A stretch of DNA of 64,000 bases, from the NCBI RefSeq assembly GCF_900112415.1, contig NZ_FOLV01000006.1, positions 1 through 64,000 on the forward strand, in the 5' to 3' direction. Below are positions 1 to 8,282 of the stretch, piece after piece (position 1 is the stretch's first letter; each line of letters starts with the position of its first letter). This stretch comes from Bacillus sp. 491mf. GTDB lineage: Bacteria > Bacillota > Bacilli > Bacillales > Bacillaceae_G. The translations under genes and the position numbers were made by a program. The notes under the pieces were generated by a model. The model worked only from the letters and a program-made list of their open reading frames with translations. It was not told the DNA's origin and searched no databases.

Positions 1-592
1 TATGTAGAATGAGACCTTCTGGTGGTTTCTGTGTATAGTAAGCGTTTTCTAACGCTTTTACCACAAGGTCTGTTGTCATATTTCGTGAAAATGAATACCC
101 AACAATTTTTTTAGAATACAAATCCATCACAGATGCAAGGTAACACCAACCATCTTTTTGTGTGTGAATATAGGTAATATCCGCTACCCACTTTCCATTG
201 AGTGTCGTGGTAGAGAAGTCCTGTTCTAATAGATTTGTCCGATCTTCTACAGTTGATTTTGATGAATGTGGTTTGTATTTTTTTAAGATAATAGAACGAA
301 TATTTTCTTTTTTCATGAGCCGTTGCACACGCTTTATGCTTACTTGTACACCTTGTTCCAACAGTATTTGATGAATCTTTGGTACACCGTAACGCTCGTC
401 GCTATATTGATGGATTTGTTTAATTTTTTTGGTTAACTCTTTATTTTCACGACTACGCTTTGACTCTGTTTTGTGCTGAGATTGGTAGTAAGAACTTCTT
501 GCTATTCCAAGAGTTTGGCACATCATGTGAACAGAGTACGATTGTTTTTGACAATCAATAAATTGGTGTAATTCTGTATCTTTTATTTTCTC
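1..592 (-). CDS. IS3-family transposase OrfB (DDE integrase), partial
   Basis: The frame is open from the orfA overlap to the window edge. After an N-terminal HTH_21-like region (YSDERYGVPKIHQIL) comes the rve integrase core with the first catalytic aspartate in KWVADITYI and the following VMDLYSKK block. The rest of the DDE core and the C-terminus lie outside the window. No independent start is evident, so it is probably made by -1 frameshift from orfA. Confidence 0.85.
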
Positions 593-849
593 GCGAATAT
601 GGCCATAGCCTTTTTTAAAATTTCATTCTCTTCTTTTAGACGAAGCATTTCTTTTTTCATCTGTTTTAGATCTTCTAGTGTTATTTCATCTTCATCAACT
701 GATGTAATAGGAGAATATATTTTAATCCATTTATAAACGGTTACTTCTGATACGCCATACTCGCTGCTTAATTGTTTGACAGGTTGTCCCGAACGATATA
801 ATTCAACAACCATTTTTTTAAACTCTTCATTAAATTTCTTGTTTGTCAT
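583..849 (-). CDS. IS3-family transposase OrfA (HTH protein)
   Basis: An 88-residue protein with the helix-turn-helix typical of IS3/IS150 OrfA: the segment around residues 20-45 (QLSSEYGVSEVTVYKWIK) is the DNA-binding helix pair, and a C-terminal coiled coil (leucine-rich, about residues 58-80) would serve dimerisation. It binds the IS ends and, fused to OrfB by frameshifting, forms the transposase. The stop codon is preceded by AGAAAATAA; slipping back one base on the A run continues directly into the orfB frame, the usual programmed -1 arrangement. Confidence 0.88.
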   Translation of the reverse strand: MTNKKFNEEFKKMVVELYRSGQPVKQLSSEYGVSEVTVYKWIKIYSPITSVDEDEITLEDLKQMKKEMLRLKEENEILKKAMAIFARK

Positions 850-986
850 ACGGACACTTCCTCCTTGAAATCCATTGTAAGGACTTAACTAAGTTGTGTC
901 CATATGACTATACTAACTCTATCCCAATTGGAGGGGAATTAGGGAAGTGTTTTATTTACAACCTTGCTAGGAAAGTTAAATTATCT

Positions 987-1439
987 TTATAAAACGTTTA
1001 GTTTAACTAATAAAGCTAGTAAAATTTGAAGAAGGATTTGAATATTTACTGCTATATCAGTATCTGTAGTAGTTACTGAAACATTTCTAGAATTTCTAAT
1101 AATAGTACGTTGTTTATTAATTTGTGAAATAGCTGATTTTTGAAAAAGCTCTTGTGCAATTTTATCAGCTTTTTCGCTATCTGCGATAGATATGCTTAAA
1201 ATAGCAATAATTGCTGCTTGTAATGAGGCTTGAATCGATAGTGCCACTTTTGTATCTGTTGTAGTAACTTGAACATCAGCGGAATCAACAATCGCTATAT
1301 ATTCTTCGGATAATTGATAGATTTTATTTTTTTGCTTAGCTTCTTCTGAAATTGTTGGGTCGTAGAATGATGGATGAGGCTTTGAAGAATCTAGTGCGTT
1401 CCACTTTTTATCTTGGTTTGGATACCAAACTCCAGACAT
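987..1439 (-). CDS. Spore coat protein X/V domain protein (CotX-like)
   Basis: A 150-residue protein built on two copies of a CotX/CotV-type unit, each containing VTTTDT followed by an amphipathic, Ile/Leu/Gln-rich helix (about residues 57-85 and 122-148). CotX-family proteins sit in the insoluble fraction of the spore coat or crust. The start has a good Shine-Dalgarno (AAAGGAGAG) just upstream. It lies 13 bases downstream of another small minus-strand gene, so the two probably form one operon expressed late in the mother cell. The family assignment is firm; the exact paralogue is not. Confidence 0.8.
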   Translation of the reverse strand: MSGVWYPNQDKKWNALDSSKPHPSFYDPTISEEAKQKNKIYQLSEEYIAIVDSADVQVTTTDTKVALSIQASLQAAIIAILSISIADSEKADKIAQELFQKSAISQINKQRTIIRNSRNVSVTTTDTDIAVNIQILLQILLALLVKLNVL

Positions 1440-1452
1440 AAACTCTCTCCTT

Positions 1453-1653
1453 TTAGTCTAAAATATTATTAATTTGATTTTGTAATTCAGAAAAGATTTT
1501 TTTGATTTGTGCTTTTTTCTCTGAGGGTAATTTTTTTAGAGATGAATCTGTTATACCATTTCTATTTAAAATATCTGAAAGTACTATATTGAATGTTTCA
1601 TTTTTTTGTTTTCCATCAAGTGTTGAAGAAATCATTTTTTTCAAATCATCCAT
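1453..1653 (-). CDS. Small coat-operon protein (CotW-like?)
   Basis: A 66-residue charged, helical protein with no signal peptide or cysteine, preceded by a strong GGAGGGATATTGG ribosome site and directly upstream of the CotX-like gene. In B. subtilis the cotVWXYZ cluster also pairs small proteins with CotX, so a coat or crust role is inferred from position only. On the minus strand a CATATGAT motif (1711-1718) resembles a mother-cell sigma factor -10 element, but no convincing -35 was found. Confidence 0.55.
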   Translation of the reverse strand: MDDLKKMISSTLDGKQKNETFNIVLSDILNRNGITDSSLKKLPSEKKAQIKKIFSELQNQINNILD

Positions 1654-1908
1654 TCCAATATCCCTCCAAATTGGGTTTAAATTATTAGTTAGTATTATCT
1701 AACTAGAATCATCATATGAAATATGAATAAATATGGTTTGGACAAATATCATTTAAAAAAAGTTTCTACAATATTTTTTAGTAAATAATGGCTTGTGTTG
1801 GTCTTAATAGCCGGACAAGATTATTTCACTTTTTTTCGGTACTCTGCATCTAGACGGTAAATCCGTTGACCACGGCAAGACTTTATCAATTTCTTCTTTA
1901 TTGTTTAA

Positions 1909-2238
1909 GTTTTTCCGTTTGTATTTATAAGAGCCATTGCCTTTGTAATTAATACCTACTTATTAAAAGGAAAAGAAAATAAGAGAAACGGCACGTTTAA
2001 TACAGGATTACTACGTAGTTTTTGGTTCAATACAATAATGTGGTTTGTGTGGAACCTTTTTGAGTTAGATATAAATCCTGAAGGGTCTTTAGTGGAGTGG
2101 TTAATTGAATTAATAGGATTATATTTTATCAACCCGTTGTGTATATTAGGATATGTGGTTCTTGTCATGATGTGGATATGGAGATTAGGGAAAAAACTAC
2201 AAAAGAGTTGGACAGCTCGAAAGAAAAAAAGAAAATGA
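1909..2238 (+). pseudogene. N-terminally truncated small membrane protein remnant
   Basis: An open frame of about 109 codons follows a stop at 1906-1908 but has no start codon with a ribosome site; the first ATG is at 2038 and lacks a Shine-Dalgarno. The peptide has two hydrophobic stretches and a very basic end (TARKKKRK), as in small membrane proteins. It looks like the tail of a gene whose 5' part was lost. The stretch before it (1800-1905) also seems to hold a coding scrap on the minus strand. Family unknown. Confidence 0.3.
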
Positions 2239-2337
2239 ATTTGGATAAGATATGATAAGTGTATAGGAAAATAATCCAATATGTTACTGAATAATAAAGT
2301 TGTTGAAAAGTAATAAATTCATTTAGGGATAGCACTA

Positions 2338-2447
2338 CATCACTATCAAGCTAAAAAGAATGGGTTACCCCAATACAATAAAAACGAGCAAAATGCACAA
2401 GTTTTTCGTTCTGGGGAGTATTATGGGATGTTAGCTTGATGGGCATG
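2338..2447. mobile_element. 110-bp IS231-end miniature element (MITE-like) or IS231 scar
   Basis: The left end CATCACTATCAAGCTAA and the inverted right end (CATGCCCATCAAGCTAA on the minus strand) match at 14 of 17 positions, and both resemble the IS231 terminal repeat as I recall it (CATGCCCATCAACTTAAGAA). The inside is only about 75 bp and carries no transposase. A plus-strand frame crosses the whole element, so part of it could instead be captured coding sequence. No clear target duplication was found. Confidence 0.45.
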
Positions 2448-2460
2448 CGTCAGGACCCCT

Positions 2461-2491
2461 AAAAAGAGTAGAAAAAATCTACTCTTTTTTT
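2461..2491 (+). terminator. Rho-independent terminator
   Basis: AAAAAGAGTAGA and TCTACTCTTTTTTT form a hairpin with a T-run. It isolates the following hydrolase gene from the remnants upstream. Confidence 0.75.
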
Positions 2492-2557
2492 GTTTCTCAT
2501 ATTAAATTTCGTTATAATAAGTCAAATTAGCGCTAAGTAGTAATGGAGGAGTTTCTA

Positions 2558-3466
2558 TTGAACTTGTCAGAATTAGAACATACATTGAAAAAGAAAAAAG
2601 TAAATGCTTTTCTCGTTTATCAACAAGGTGAAATCGTTACAGAATATTATAAAACAGAGAAATGTGCACAAAGTGTATATAAAATGAATTCCATAACGAA
2701 AAGTATTATCTCTATTCTAATTGGCATTGCAATTGAAAAAGGATATATCCATAGTATTCATACACCCATTGTAGAGTGGATTCCAAATATGCCAAAAGAA
2801 AAGCAATTACTAACAATGTATCATTTATTAACGATGACAACGGGAGAAGAGTGGAACGAGTTCGGTGACGGTGTTATTTTCCCAAATGATTTTGTAGAGT
2901 CAAAAAACTGGATTGACTATATTCTTAATAAACCGATCATTGAACAACCAGGAACAAAAATGAATTATAATTCTGGTTCTTCTCATATATTAAGTTACAT
3001 TTTGCAATTAGCGACAGAGATGACAACAGCAGCGTTTGCCGAGAAATATTTATTTGAACCATTACACATTACGAACTATGAATGGCAACAAGATCCACAA
3101 GGCATTTTTGTGGGTGGTTTTGGCATGAAAATGAAACCTAAAGATATGCTGAAAATCGGTCTATTATGTCTACAAAACGGTTATTGGAATGAACAGCAAC
3201 TCGTGTCTTCAAATTGGATCGAACAATCGCATCAAAAACAATTTACTACCTATAAACATATTGGAGCATACGGATTTCACTGGTGGGTATTAGATAGAGA
3301 TATATTCAACGTGCCATATCATACATATTTTGCGATGGGATATGGAGGACAATATATTTTAATCGTACCTCAATTAGAACTCACCGCAGTTATTACTAGT
3401 CAGATGCCGAAACGAGGTTTAGTACCACTCAAATTGTTTGTGAAACATTTGCAAGAGATGCACTAA
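2558..3466 (+). CDS. Serine hydrolase, class C beta-lactamase/DD-peptidase fold
   Basis: About 302 residues. Active-site signatures of the beta-lactamase-related (PF00144) family are visible: SxxK in NSITKS near residue 45, the Tyr-x-Asn box in MNYNSGSSH near residue 145, and a Gly-rich third box in MGYGGQYI near the C-terminus. No signal peptide is seen, so it is probably a cytoplasmic esterase or peptidase rather than a resistance beta-lactamase. The TTG at 2558 is preferred over the ATG at 2543 because the GGAGGAG ribosome site lies between them. A TATAAT at 2512-2517 is a likely -10. Confidence 0.8.
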   Translation: MNLSELEHTLKKKKVNAFLVYQQGEIVTEYYKTEKCAQSVYKMNSITKSIISILIGIAIEKGYIHSIHTPIVEWIPNMPKEKQLLTMYHLLTMTTGEEWNEFGDGVIFPNDFVESKNWIDYILNKPIIEQPGTKMNYNSGSSHILSYILQLATEMTTAAFAEKYLFEPLHITNYEWQQDPQGIFVGGFGMKMKPKDMLKIGLLCLQNGYWNEQQLVSSNWIEQSHQKQFTTYKHIGAYGFHWWVLDRDIFNVPYHTYFAMGYGGQYILIVPQLELTAVITSQMPKRGLVPLKLFVKHLQEMH

Positions 3467-3649
3467 AAAGATAGGTTTTGTTCTGTAAAAAAACAAAACT
3501 GTTTACTGGAATTTTATTACATATGATATTAAAGCCAGGATTTACGTATTTACACACTATCCAAAGCATCAGTAATGGAATTGAATTCATTTTATTTTTG
3601 TTGATTCACCTTGAAAAATGCTTCTTCTTTATGTGCGGCAAGTTGGTAT

Positions 3650-3973
3650 TTATCTAGGGGTTTCTTTAAAAGAAATATTGATAAATTTCTCTGTTTTCGT
3701 TTCAAACTCTACATCAACAAATACCCCAAATTCTTTTCCGCTCTTGTCACGCAACCATAGCTTAAATTTTTCCACTGATATATTTTCTGTTTTCGGTCTT
3801 CTTCCAATATGAAGATAGTCAATAATATCAACTTGTGGGTATTTTTCTTTCGTCATTTGCACCGCGATCTTTCCCCATTTCGCATATGGAGGCTGCGCAT
3901 GAACAGAAGCAAAAGGGGTATATATAAACAAAACCATTGCGGCAAGGCTGATACATATAAATAAACGTGTCAT
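3650..3973 (-). CDS. Secreted DUF3889 protein (YqzG-like)
   Basis: A 107-residue protein with a clear signal peptide (hydrophobic residues 5-22, cleavage after ASVHA) followed by a compact domain starting PPYAKWGKIAVQM and containing a conserved-looking RRPKTE segment, which I recognise as the DUF3889 family of small exported Bacillus proteins related to B. subtilis YqzG. Function unknown. An AAAGGAGC ribosome site precedes the start. Confidence 0.7.
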   Translation of the reverse strand: MTRLFICISLAAMVLFIYTPFASVHAQPPYAKWGKIAVQMTKEKYPQVDIIDYLHIGRRPKTENISVEKFKLWLRDKSGKEFGVFVDVEFETKTEKFINISFKETPR

Positions 3974-4000
3974 AATAAGCTCCTTTATCGCATTTTTTAT

Positions 4001-4263
4001 CCCGCATTAACGGGCAGTAATACTCCCACCTCAAAATTCGGCGAAAGCATTGTCCAGCTCTAGCGGCTAGAATCTCCGGCCGTTTCGCCCCCTCGGACGA
4101 GGCAAAAAGCGCCTCTCTGTCAGGGGCTCCAACGTCCTGCGATTCTGAACGAGCCGCTTCCGCTTTTCTTAAGAAGTTAGGTGGGAGATAAACTGCCCGT
4201 AAAAGCCCGATTGGTTCAACTAATAATCAGTGGGGAAGCCCCCCTCACTGATTAAAGTTTCAC
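4001..4263 (-). repeat. bcr1-type mobile repeat (copy 1) carrying a nested repeat
   Basis: The element reads CCCGCATTAACGGGCAG at its left and GTTTCAC at its right and is flanked on both sides by TTTAT (3996-4000 and 4264-4268), a 5-bp target duplication. It folds into two stem-loops (ACGGGCAG...CTGCCCGT and the CACTGATTA-type stem). About 130 bp inside the first stem loop, absent from the other copies here, is an insertion. This matches what I recall of B. cereus group bcr1. Other copies: 19032-19132 and 45992-46077. Confidence 0.75.
4038..4168. repeat. Second repeat nested in bcr1 copy 1
   Basis: This GC-rich stretch begins near TGTCCAGCTCTAGCGGCT and ends GAGCCGCTTCCGCTTTTCTT. Its AGCGGCT and AGCCGCT ends can pair. 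It resembles a repeat seen in many Bacillaceae genomes (GTCCAGCTC...GCGCTTTTC type). Its base composition is clearly unlike the surrounding AT-rich DNA, and the bcr1 sequence is interrupted by it. Confidence 0.55.
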
Positions 4264-4281
4264 TTTATAGTGTTTACACTT

Positions 4282-4311
4282 AGGCATATTCATATGAATG
4301 TGCCTTTTTTT
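4282..4311. terminator. Hairpin with T-run upstream of sleB
   Basis: AGGCATATTCATATGAATGTGCCT is followed by seven Ts on the plus strand. It would stop plus-strand transcription coming through the bcr1 copy and so insulates the sleB operon. Confidence 0.65.
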
Positions 4312-4386
4312 GTCTTCATTACATAAAACCGCAAGATTTACAAAAAATAACCTTGAATTCATCGTCATATTCAAGGAGGTTGAACT

Positions 4387-5154
4387 ATGCAGCGTAAAGC
4401 TTTCTTCAAAGTACCACTTCTACTTATTACAGTGGCGGCTACTTTGTTGGTAAGTAGTGTTCATGAGAAAGAGGTAAAGGCTTTTTCAAATCAAGTTATC
4501 CAAAAAGGAGCTTCTGGAGAAGATGTAATCGAACTACAATCAAGACTCAAATACATTGGATTTTACAATGGGAAAGTAGATGGTGTCTTTGGGTGGGGTA
4601 CATATTGGGCGCTTCGGAATTTTCAACAAAAATTCGGATTAAAGGTTGATGGACTTGCTGGTACAGCTACAAAACAGAAGCTCGTTAAAGCTACCAAATA
4701 CGAAAAGCAACAAAGTAACACAGCGAACAACCAAGGTAATAAACCATCACAAAATAATAAACCAGCACAAAATAAAGGCACAAATGTTCCGAATGGATAC
4801 TCGCAAAACGACATTAAAATCTTGGCAAATGCTGTATATGGTGAATCGCGAGGTGAACCATATATCGGACAAGTTGCTGTTGCAGCTGTTATTTTAAATC
4901 GTGTTAGCAGTTCAAATTTTCCGAACACAGTTGCAGGAGTAATTTATGAGCCGCGTGCCTTTACTGCTGTTGCAGACGGCCAGATCAATTTAACACCAAA
5001 TGAAACAGCAAAAAAAGCCGTGCTTGATGCAATTAACGGATGGGATCCATCTGGAGGAGCATTGTATTACTTTAATCCTGATACAGCAACCAGTAAATGG
5101 ATTTGGGGACGCCCGCAAATTAAGAAAATTGGAAGACACATTTTTTGTCACTAG
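4387..5154 (+). CDS. sleB: Spore cortex-lytic enzyme SleB
   Basis: 255 residues, the usual SleB length. Order: signal peptide (residues 1-32), peptidoglycan-binding domain (about 38-95, GASGEDVIELQSRL and DGVFGWGTYWALRNFQ), a low-complexity Asn/Gln/Lys linker with a repeated NNKPAQN-type unit, then the SleB/CwlJ hydrolase domain (about 135-255) with the catalytic glutamate in VYGESRGEP. It is a lytic transglycosylase that degrades muramic-lactam cortex during germination. It is exported into the dormant spore and depends on YpeB, encoded 18 bases downstream. Expression is expected in the forespore (sigma G), though I could not assign a promoter. Confidence 0.95.
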   Translation: MQRKAFFKVPLLLITVAATLLVSSVHEKEVKAFSNQVIQKGASGEDVIELQSRLKYIGFYNGKVDGVFGWGTYWALRNFQQKFGLKVDGLAGTATKQKLVKATKYEKQQSNTANNQGNKPSQNNKPAQNKGTNVPNGYSQNDIKILANAVYGESRGEPYIGQVAVAAVILNRVSSSNFPNTVAGVIYEPRAFTAVADGQINLTPNETAKKAVLDAINGWDPSGGALYYFNPDTATSKWIWGRPQIKKIGRHIFCH

Positions 5155-5172
5155 TTAGGAGGTGGATGAGAT

Positions 5173-6513
5173 ATGTTTAGAGGTTTATTAATTGTTTTAT
5201 TAACAATCGGAGTTGTAGGAACAGGATATTGGGGATATAAAGAGCACCAAGAAAAAAATGCGGTATTAATACATGCTGAAAATAACTACCAGCGAGCTTT
5301 CCATGATTTAGCCTATCAAGTCGATATATTACATGACAAAATCGGAACAACATTAGCAATGAATTCAAGAACATCATTATCACCTGCATTAGCGGATGTG
5401 TGGCGCATCACATCTCAAGCACATTCTGATATTGGGCAATTACCACTAACGTTACTCCCGTTCAATAAAACAGAAGAATTTCTATCAAATATCGGAGAAT
5501 TTAGTTACCGTACAGCTATACGTGATTTAGAAAAAGAACCATTGAATGACGGGGAATATAAAACACTCCAGCAACTATATAGTAATGCTGCGAATATTCA
5601 AGATGAACTGCGTAAAGTGCAGCATCTAGCCTTAAAAAACAATTTACGTTGGATGGATGTTGAACTGGCACTTGCTTCTAATAAAAATCCAGCCGATAAC
5701 ACGATTATTGATGGATTTAAAACAGTAGAAAAAAACAGTAATGCTTATTCACAAAGCCCTTTTGGACCCACGTTTACAAGTTTGCAGACAGAAAAAAAGG
5801 GTGAAATGCACATATCTGGTCCAAATATTTCAAAAGAACAAGCATTAAATATTGCTAAATCTTTCCTTAGCTTAAAGGGGGATGAAACGATTTCTGCAGA
5901 AAAAAGCGGAAAAGGAGCAAAAGAAAAATTTTATAGCATTACAGTAAAAGACCATAAGACAAATAGTGAAACGAATATGGACATTACTGAAAAAGGCGGT
6001 TTTCCAATTTGGGTTATGAACAACCGTGAAGTAAAAGAACAAAAGATTAGCTTAAATGAAGCAGGAGAAAAGGGACTTTCCTTTTTAAAACAAAATAAAT
6101 TCAAAAATATGGAGTTATATGAAAGCTCCCAATACGATTCTATTGGCGTTTTCACATTCGTCACGAATCAAGGCAACGTGCGTATATATCCAGAATCCAT
6201 TCAAATGAAAATTGCGCTTGATGACGGTTCGATTGTTGGCTTCTCTGCCAGAGACTATTTAGCATCTCGTAAAGATATAAAAATTCCAAAACCAACATTA
6301 TCGGTTTCGGATGCACGGAAGAAAATTAATCCTAATTTAAAAGTTATGGAAGAGCGTGAAGCGATCGTTGTAAATGACTTGCATAAAGAGGTACTATGTT
6401 ATGAATTTTTAGGAACACTTGGGAAAGACACTTATCAAATCTTTATTAATGCCAATAGTGGTATCGAAGAAAAAGTGAAAAAACTACAAAGTGTAGAACA
6501 AATTTTTGATTAA
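5173..6513 (+). CDS. ypeB: Germination protein YpeB
   Basis: 446 residues with an N-terminal membrane anchor (residues 3-20), a long helical region and C-terminal PepSY-type domains (from about residue 215, ISKEQALNIAKSFL, and again near residue 370, LSVSDARKKINP). YpeB is needed for SleB to be retained and stable in dormant spores and is processed during germination. It follows sleB with a GGAGGTGG ribosome site, the standard operon order. Confidence 0.95.
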   Translation: MFRGLLIVLLTIGVVGTGYWGYKEHQEKNAVLIHAENNYQRAFHDLAYQVDILHDKIGTTLAMNSRTSLSPALADVWRITSQAHSDIGQLPLTLLPFNKTEEFLSNIGEFSYRTAIRDLEKEPLNDGEYKTLQQLYSNAANIQDELRKVQHLALKNNLRWMDVELALASNKNPADNTIIDGFKTVEKNSNAYSQSPFGPTFTSLQTEKKGEMHISGPNISKEQALNIAKSFLSLKGDETISAEKSGKGAKEKFYSITVKDHKTNSETNMDITEKGGFPIWVMNNREVKEQKISLNEAGEKGLSFLKQNKFKNMELYESSQYDSIGVFTFVTNQGNVRIYPESIQMKIALDDGSIVGFSARDYLASRKDIKIPKPTLSVSDARKKINPNLKVMEEREAIVVNDLHKEVLCYEFLGTLGKDTYQIFINANSGIEEKVKKLQSVEQIFD

Positions 6514-6531
6514 TGAATAGGAGTGACACCT

Positions 6532-7137
6532 TTGAGGAAAACCTTATACTTTTGTATCTGTTTACTTCTATTAGCAAGTTGCAGTACAAAAAAGAATGAT
6601 CATACAGCGAATCCTAAACCAACTTCAAATACAGATCAAAATACAACAAGAAACGTAACATATAAAGAAAATACACGTAAAACAGATGAAACAAAAGCTG
6701 ATCATCTCGCAAATATTGCTTCAAACATACCTGGTGTAAGAGATGCAACGGCTGTTGTTCTAGGTAAGTATTCCATTGTTGGTATCGATGTAGGTGCTAA
6801 GTTAGATCGTACAAGAGTAGAAACAATTAAATACTCCGTTGCCGAGAGCTTAAAGCACGATCCACAAGGTTCTAACGCAGTTGTAGTTGCTGATTTAGAT
6901 ACGTACGAACGTTTAAAACAAATTGGAAAACGGATTAAAGAAGGAAAAGCTGGCGAAGGCATTCTCGATGAACTTGCGGCTATCGTAGGACGAGCGATGC
7001 CGCAAGTGCCAAATGATTTATTAGAAAACAAACAGACCAATCCAGTTAAAGAAAACAATCAACAATTACCAAAAGACGAACAAAATGAATTAAAACAAGA
7101 ACAAGTTGACCAATCTAATCAACATTTAAAACGATAA
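6532..7137 (+). CDS. ylaJ: YhcN/YlaJ-family sporulation lipoprotein (third gene of sleB operon)
   Basis: About 201 residues with a lipoprotein signal peptide (LLLLASC, lipid on Cys). The YhcN/YlaJ domain is recognisable in the middle (ADHLANIASNIPGVRDATAVV... ending in a glycine-containing GEGILDELAAIVGRAMPQ). A Gln/Asn/Lys-rich tail follows. In the B. cereus group this gene is the last of the sleB-ypeB-ylaJ operon and is reported to affect germination. TTG at 6532 is the likely start: the AGGAG at 6519-6523 is spaced 8 bases from it but would overlap the GTG at 6523. Confidence 0.85.
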   Translation: MRKTLYFCICLLLLASCSTKKNDHTANPKPTSNTDQNTTRNVTYKENTRKTDETKADHLANIASNIPGVRDATAVVLGKYSIVGIDVGAKLDRTRVETIKYSVAESLKHDPQGSNAVVVADLDTYERLKQIGKRIKEGKAGEGILDELAAIVGRAMPQVPNDLLENKQTNPVKENNQQLPKDEQNELKQEQVDQSNQHLKR

Positions 7138-7141
7138 AACA

Positions 7142-7183
7142 GAATCCCCCTTTGGATTTGAGTAACCAGAGGGGGATTTTTTT
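7142..7183 (+). terminator. Terminator of sleB-ypeB-ylaJ operon
   Basis: AATCCCCCT and AGGGGGATT arms followed by a run of seven Ts, 4 bases after the last stop codon. Confidence 0.9.
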
Positions 7184-7371
7184 GAGAATAATCAAGATAT
7201 TTGATTTGAAAGTTTGATGAAATGAACTGATGAGTGGAAAATGTTTTGTTAAAAATTAAAAATATGAAGAGGTCATGAATGTAAAAATGAAGTTATAGTA
7301 GATGTTATAGATAGGTAATCTAATGTTTTTTCATTGAGAAAAAATTTTGGGTTTATGGAAAAACAGACAAG

Positions 7372-7476
7372 TTAGGAAAAATAATTAAAAAGATATGGGA
7401 TTAATAATATAAGAATGACACCTACAACAGTCACGGATATAATTTTTATCAAATCCTTTTTTACTTTTTTATCCAA
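7372..7476 (-). CDS. Short single-span membrane peptide
   Basis: A 34-residue gene with a perfect AGGAGGTAC ribosome site 5 bases before a TTG start. The product begins with a very basic segment (DKKVKKDLIK) and continues into one hydrophobic helix (about residues 12-32) with a short polar end. It is probably a small inner-membrane protein; family unknown. The surrounding 7186-7765 region otherwise shows no gene. Confidence 0.55.
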   Translation of the reverse strand: MDKKVKKDLIKIISVTVVGVILILLIPYLFNYFS

Positions 7477-7765
7477 GAAAAGTACCTCCTAAATTATTTA
7501 TTGTTACTTTGGGATAATTAAAAATCTGTTGTAATAAATGCTAACATAATTTTCTGGTAATTCCCATCGGTAATATTCATTTTAGTAGTTGAAAAAACTT
7601 GTTTATATAGATTTGGAAAAGGAAATTCGGTAACGATTATAAAAGTGTTAATTTTATTTTTACTAATACATATATTTAAGACTGAAAATTTCATTTATTC
7701 CTAAAAATAGTGTATGATTTTGTATGAAAGGAAACATACGTTTTATAACTGGGGGAATAAATGTA

Positions 7766-8257
7766 ATGAAAATGAATCAATCTATTCAACTCGTTCCATA
7801 TACAGAGAAATATAAAGAAGCTTTACAAACCTATACGTTACCTGAAGAACAAGTGCAATTTACTGCACATCCAATGGAACTTTTAGATAATGCGAAGCAG
7901 GACTCCACTCGAAATCCTATTGTTATTTTAGCTGATGGCAAGCCAGTAGGTATTTTTTCATTGCAATCTGGAAGTCGTGTGCAAGAATATACAACGAAAG
8001 AAAACTCTTTGTTACTCACTTCATTTTCAATCAATTACACTGAACAAGGAAACGGATATGCAAAACGAGCGTTGCAACTGCTATCCAGTTATGTAGAGTC
8101 ATACTTTCCGAATATAGAAGAAATTGTATTGGCAGTAAACGAAAGAAATATTCCTGCGCAAAAATTATATATAAAAGTTGGATTTGAAGACAGAGGACAA
8201 CGCCGAATAGGAAAAATTGGACCGCAGCTGGTTTTAAATTTACCTTTAAAAAATTAA
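7766..8257 (+). CDS. GNAT-family N-acetyltransferase
   Basis: About 163 residues with the GNAT fold: beta strands around residues 45-60 and the acetyl-CoA pyrophosphate-binding loop in EQGNGYAKRALQLL, followed by the LAVNERNIPAQKLYIKVGF motif typical of RimJ/RimL-like enzymes. The ATG at 7766 is favoured because GGGGGAA lies about 10 bases upstream. The stop is 25 bases before the likely hom start, so the two may be cotranscribed. Substrate unknown. Confidence 0.8.
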   Translation: MKMNQSIQLVPYTEKYKEALQTYTLPEEQVQFTAHPMELLDNAKQDSTRNPIVILADGKPVGIFSLQSGSRVQEYTTKENSLLLTSFSINYTEQGNGYAKRALQLLSSYVESYFPNIEEIVLAVNERNIPAQKLYIKVGFEDRGQRRIGKIGPQLVLNLPLKN

Positions 8258-8282
8258 CATGCAAGAGTTAGCGGAGGATCTT

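Larger units (their letters stand above)
1..902 (-). mobile_element. IS3-family (IS150-like) insertion sequence, truncated by window edge
   Basis: Two overlapping transposase frames lie on the minus strand, orfA upstream and orfB continuing off the window. The element probably ends at 902, where the minus strand starts TGGACACAACTT just upstream of orfA. Only one end is inside the window, so the second inverted repeat and the target duplication cannot be checked. The catalytic part seen in orfB is open, so the copy may be active. Confidence 0.85.

Noticed and set aside
1956-2279. A 107-codon minus-strand frame
   Set aside because: It is antisense to a better membrane-protein-like remnant and has no ribosome site.
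2558-3466. The hydrolase as cargo of an IS231 mobile cassette (MIC with adp-like peptidase)
   Set aside because: The IS231-like end at 2447 lies outside the gene and no second end is found after it; the protein is shorter than I recall for the known cassette peptidase.
3828-4034. A minus-strand frame upstream of the DUF3889 gene
   Set aside because: It overlaps the start of the DUF3889 gene in another frame and runs into the bcr1 element; no ribosome site.
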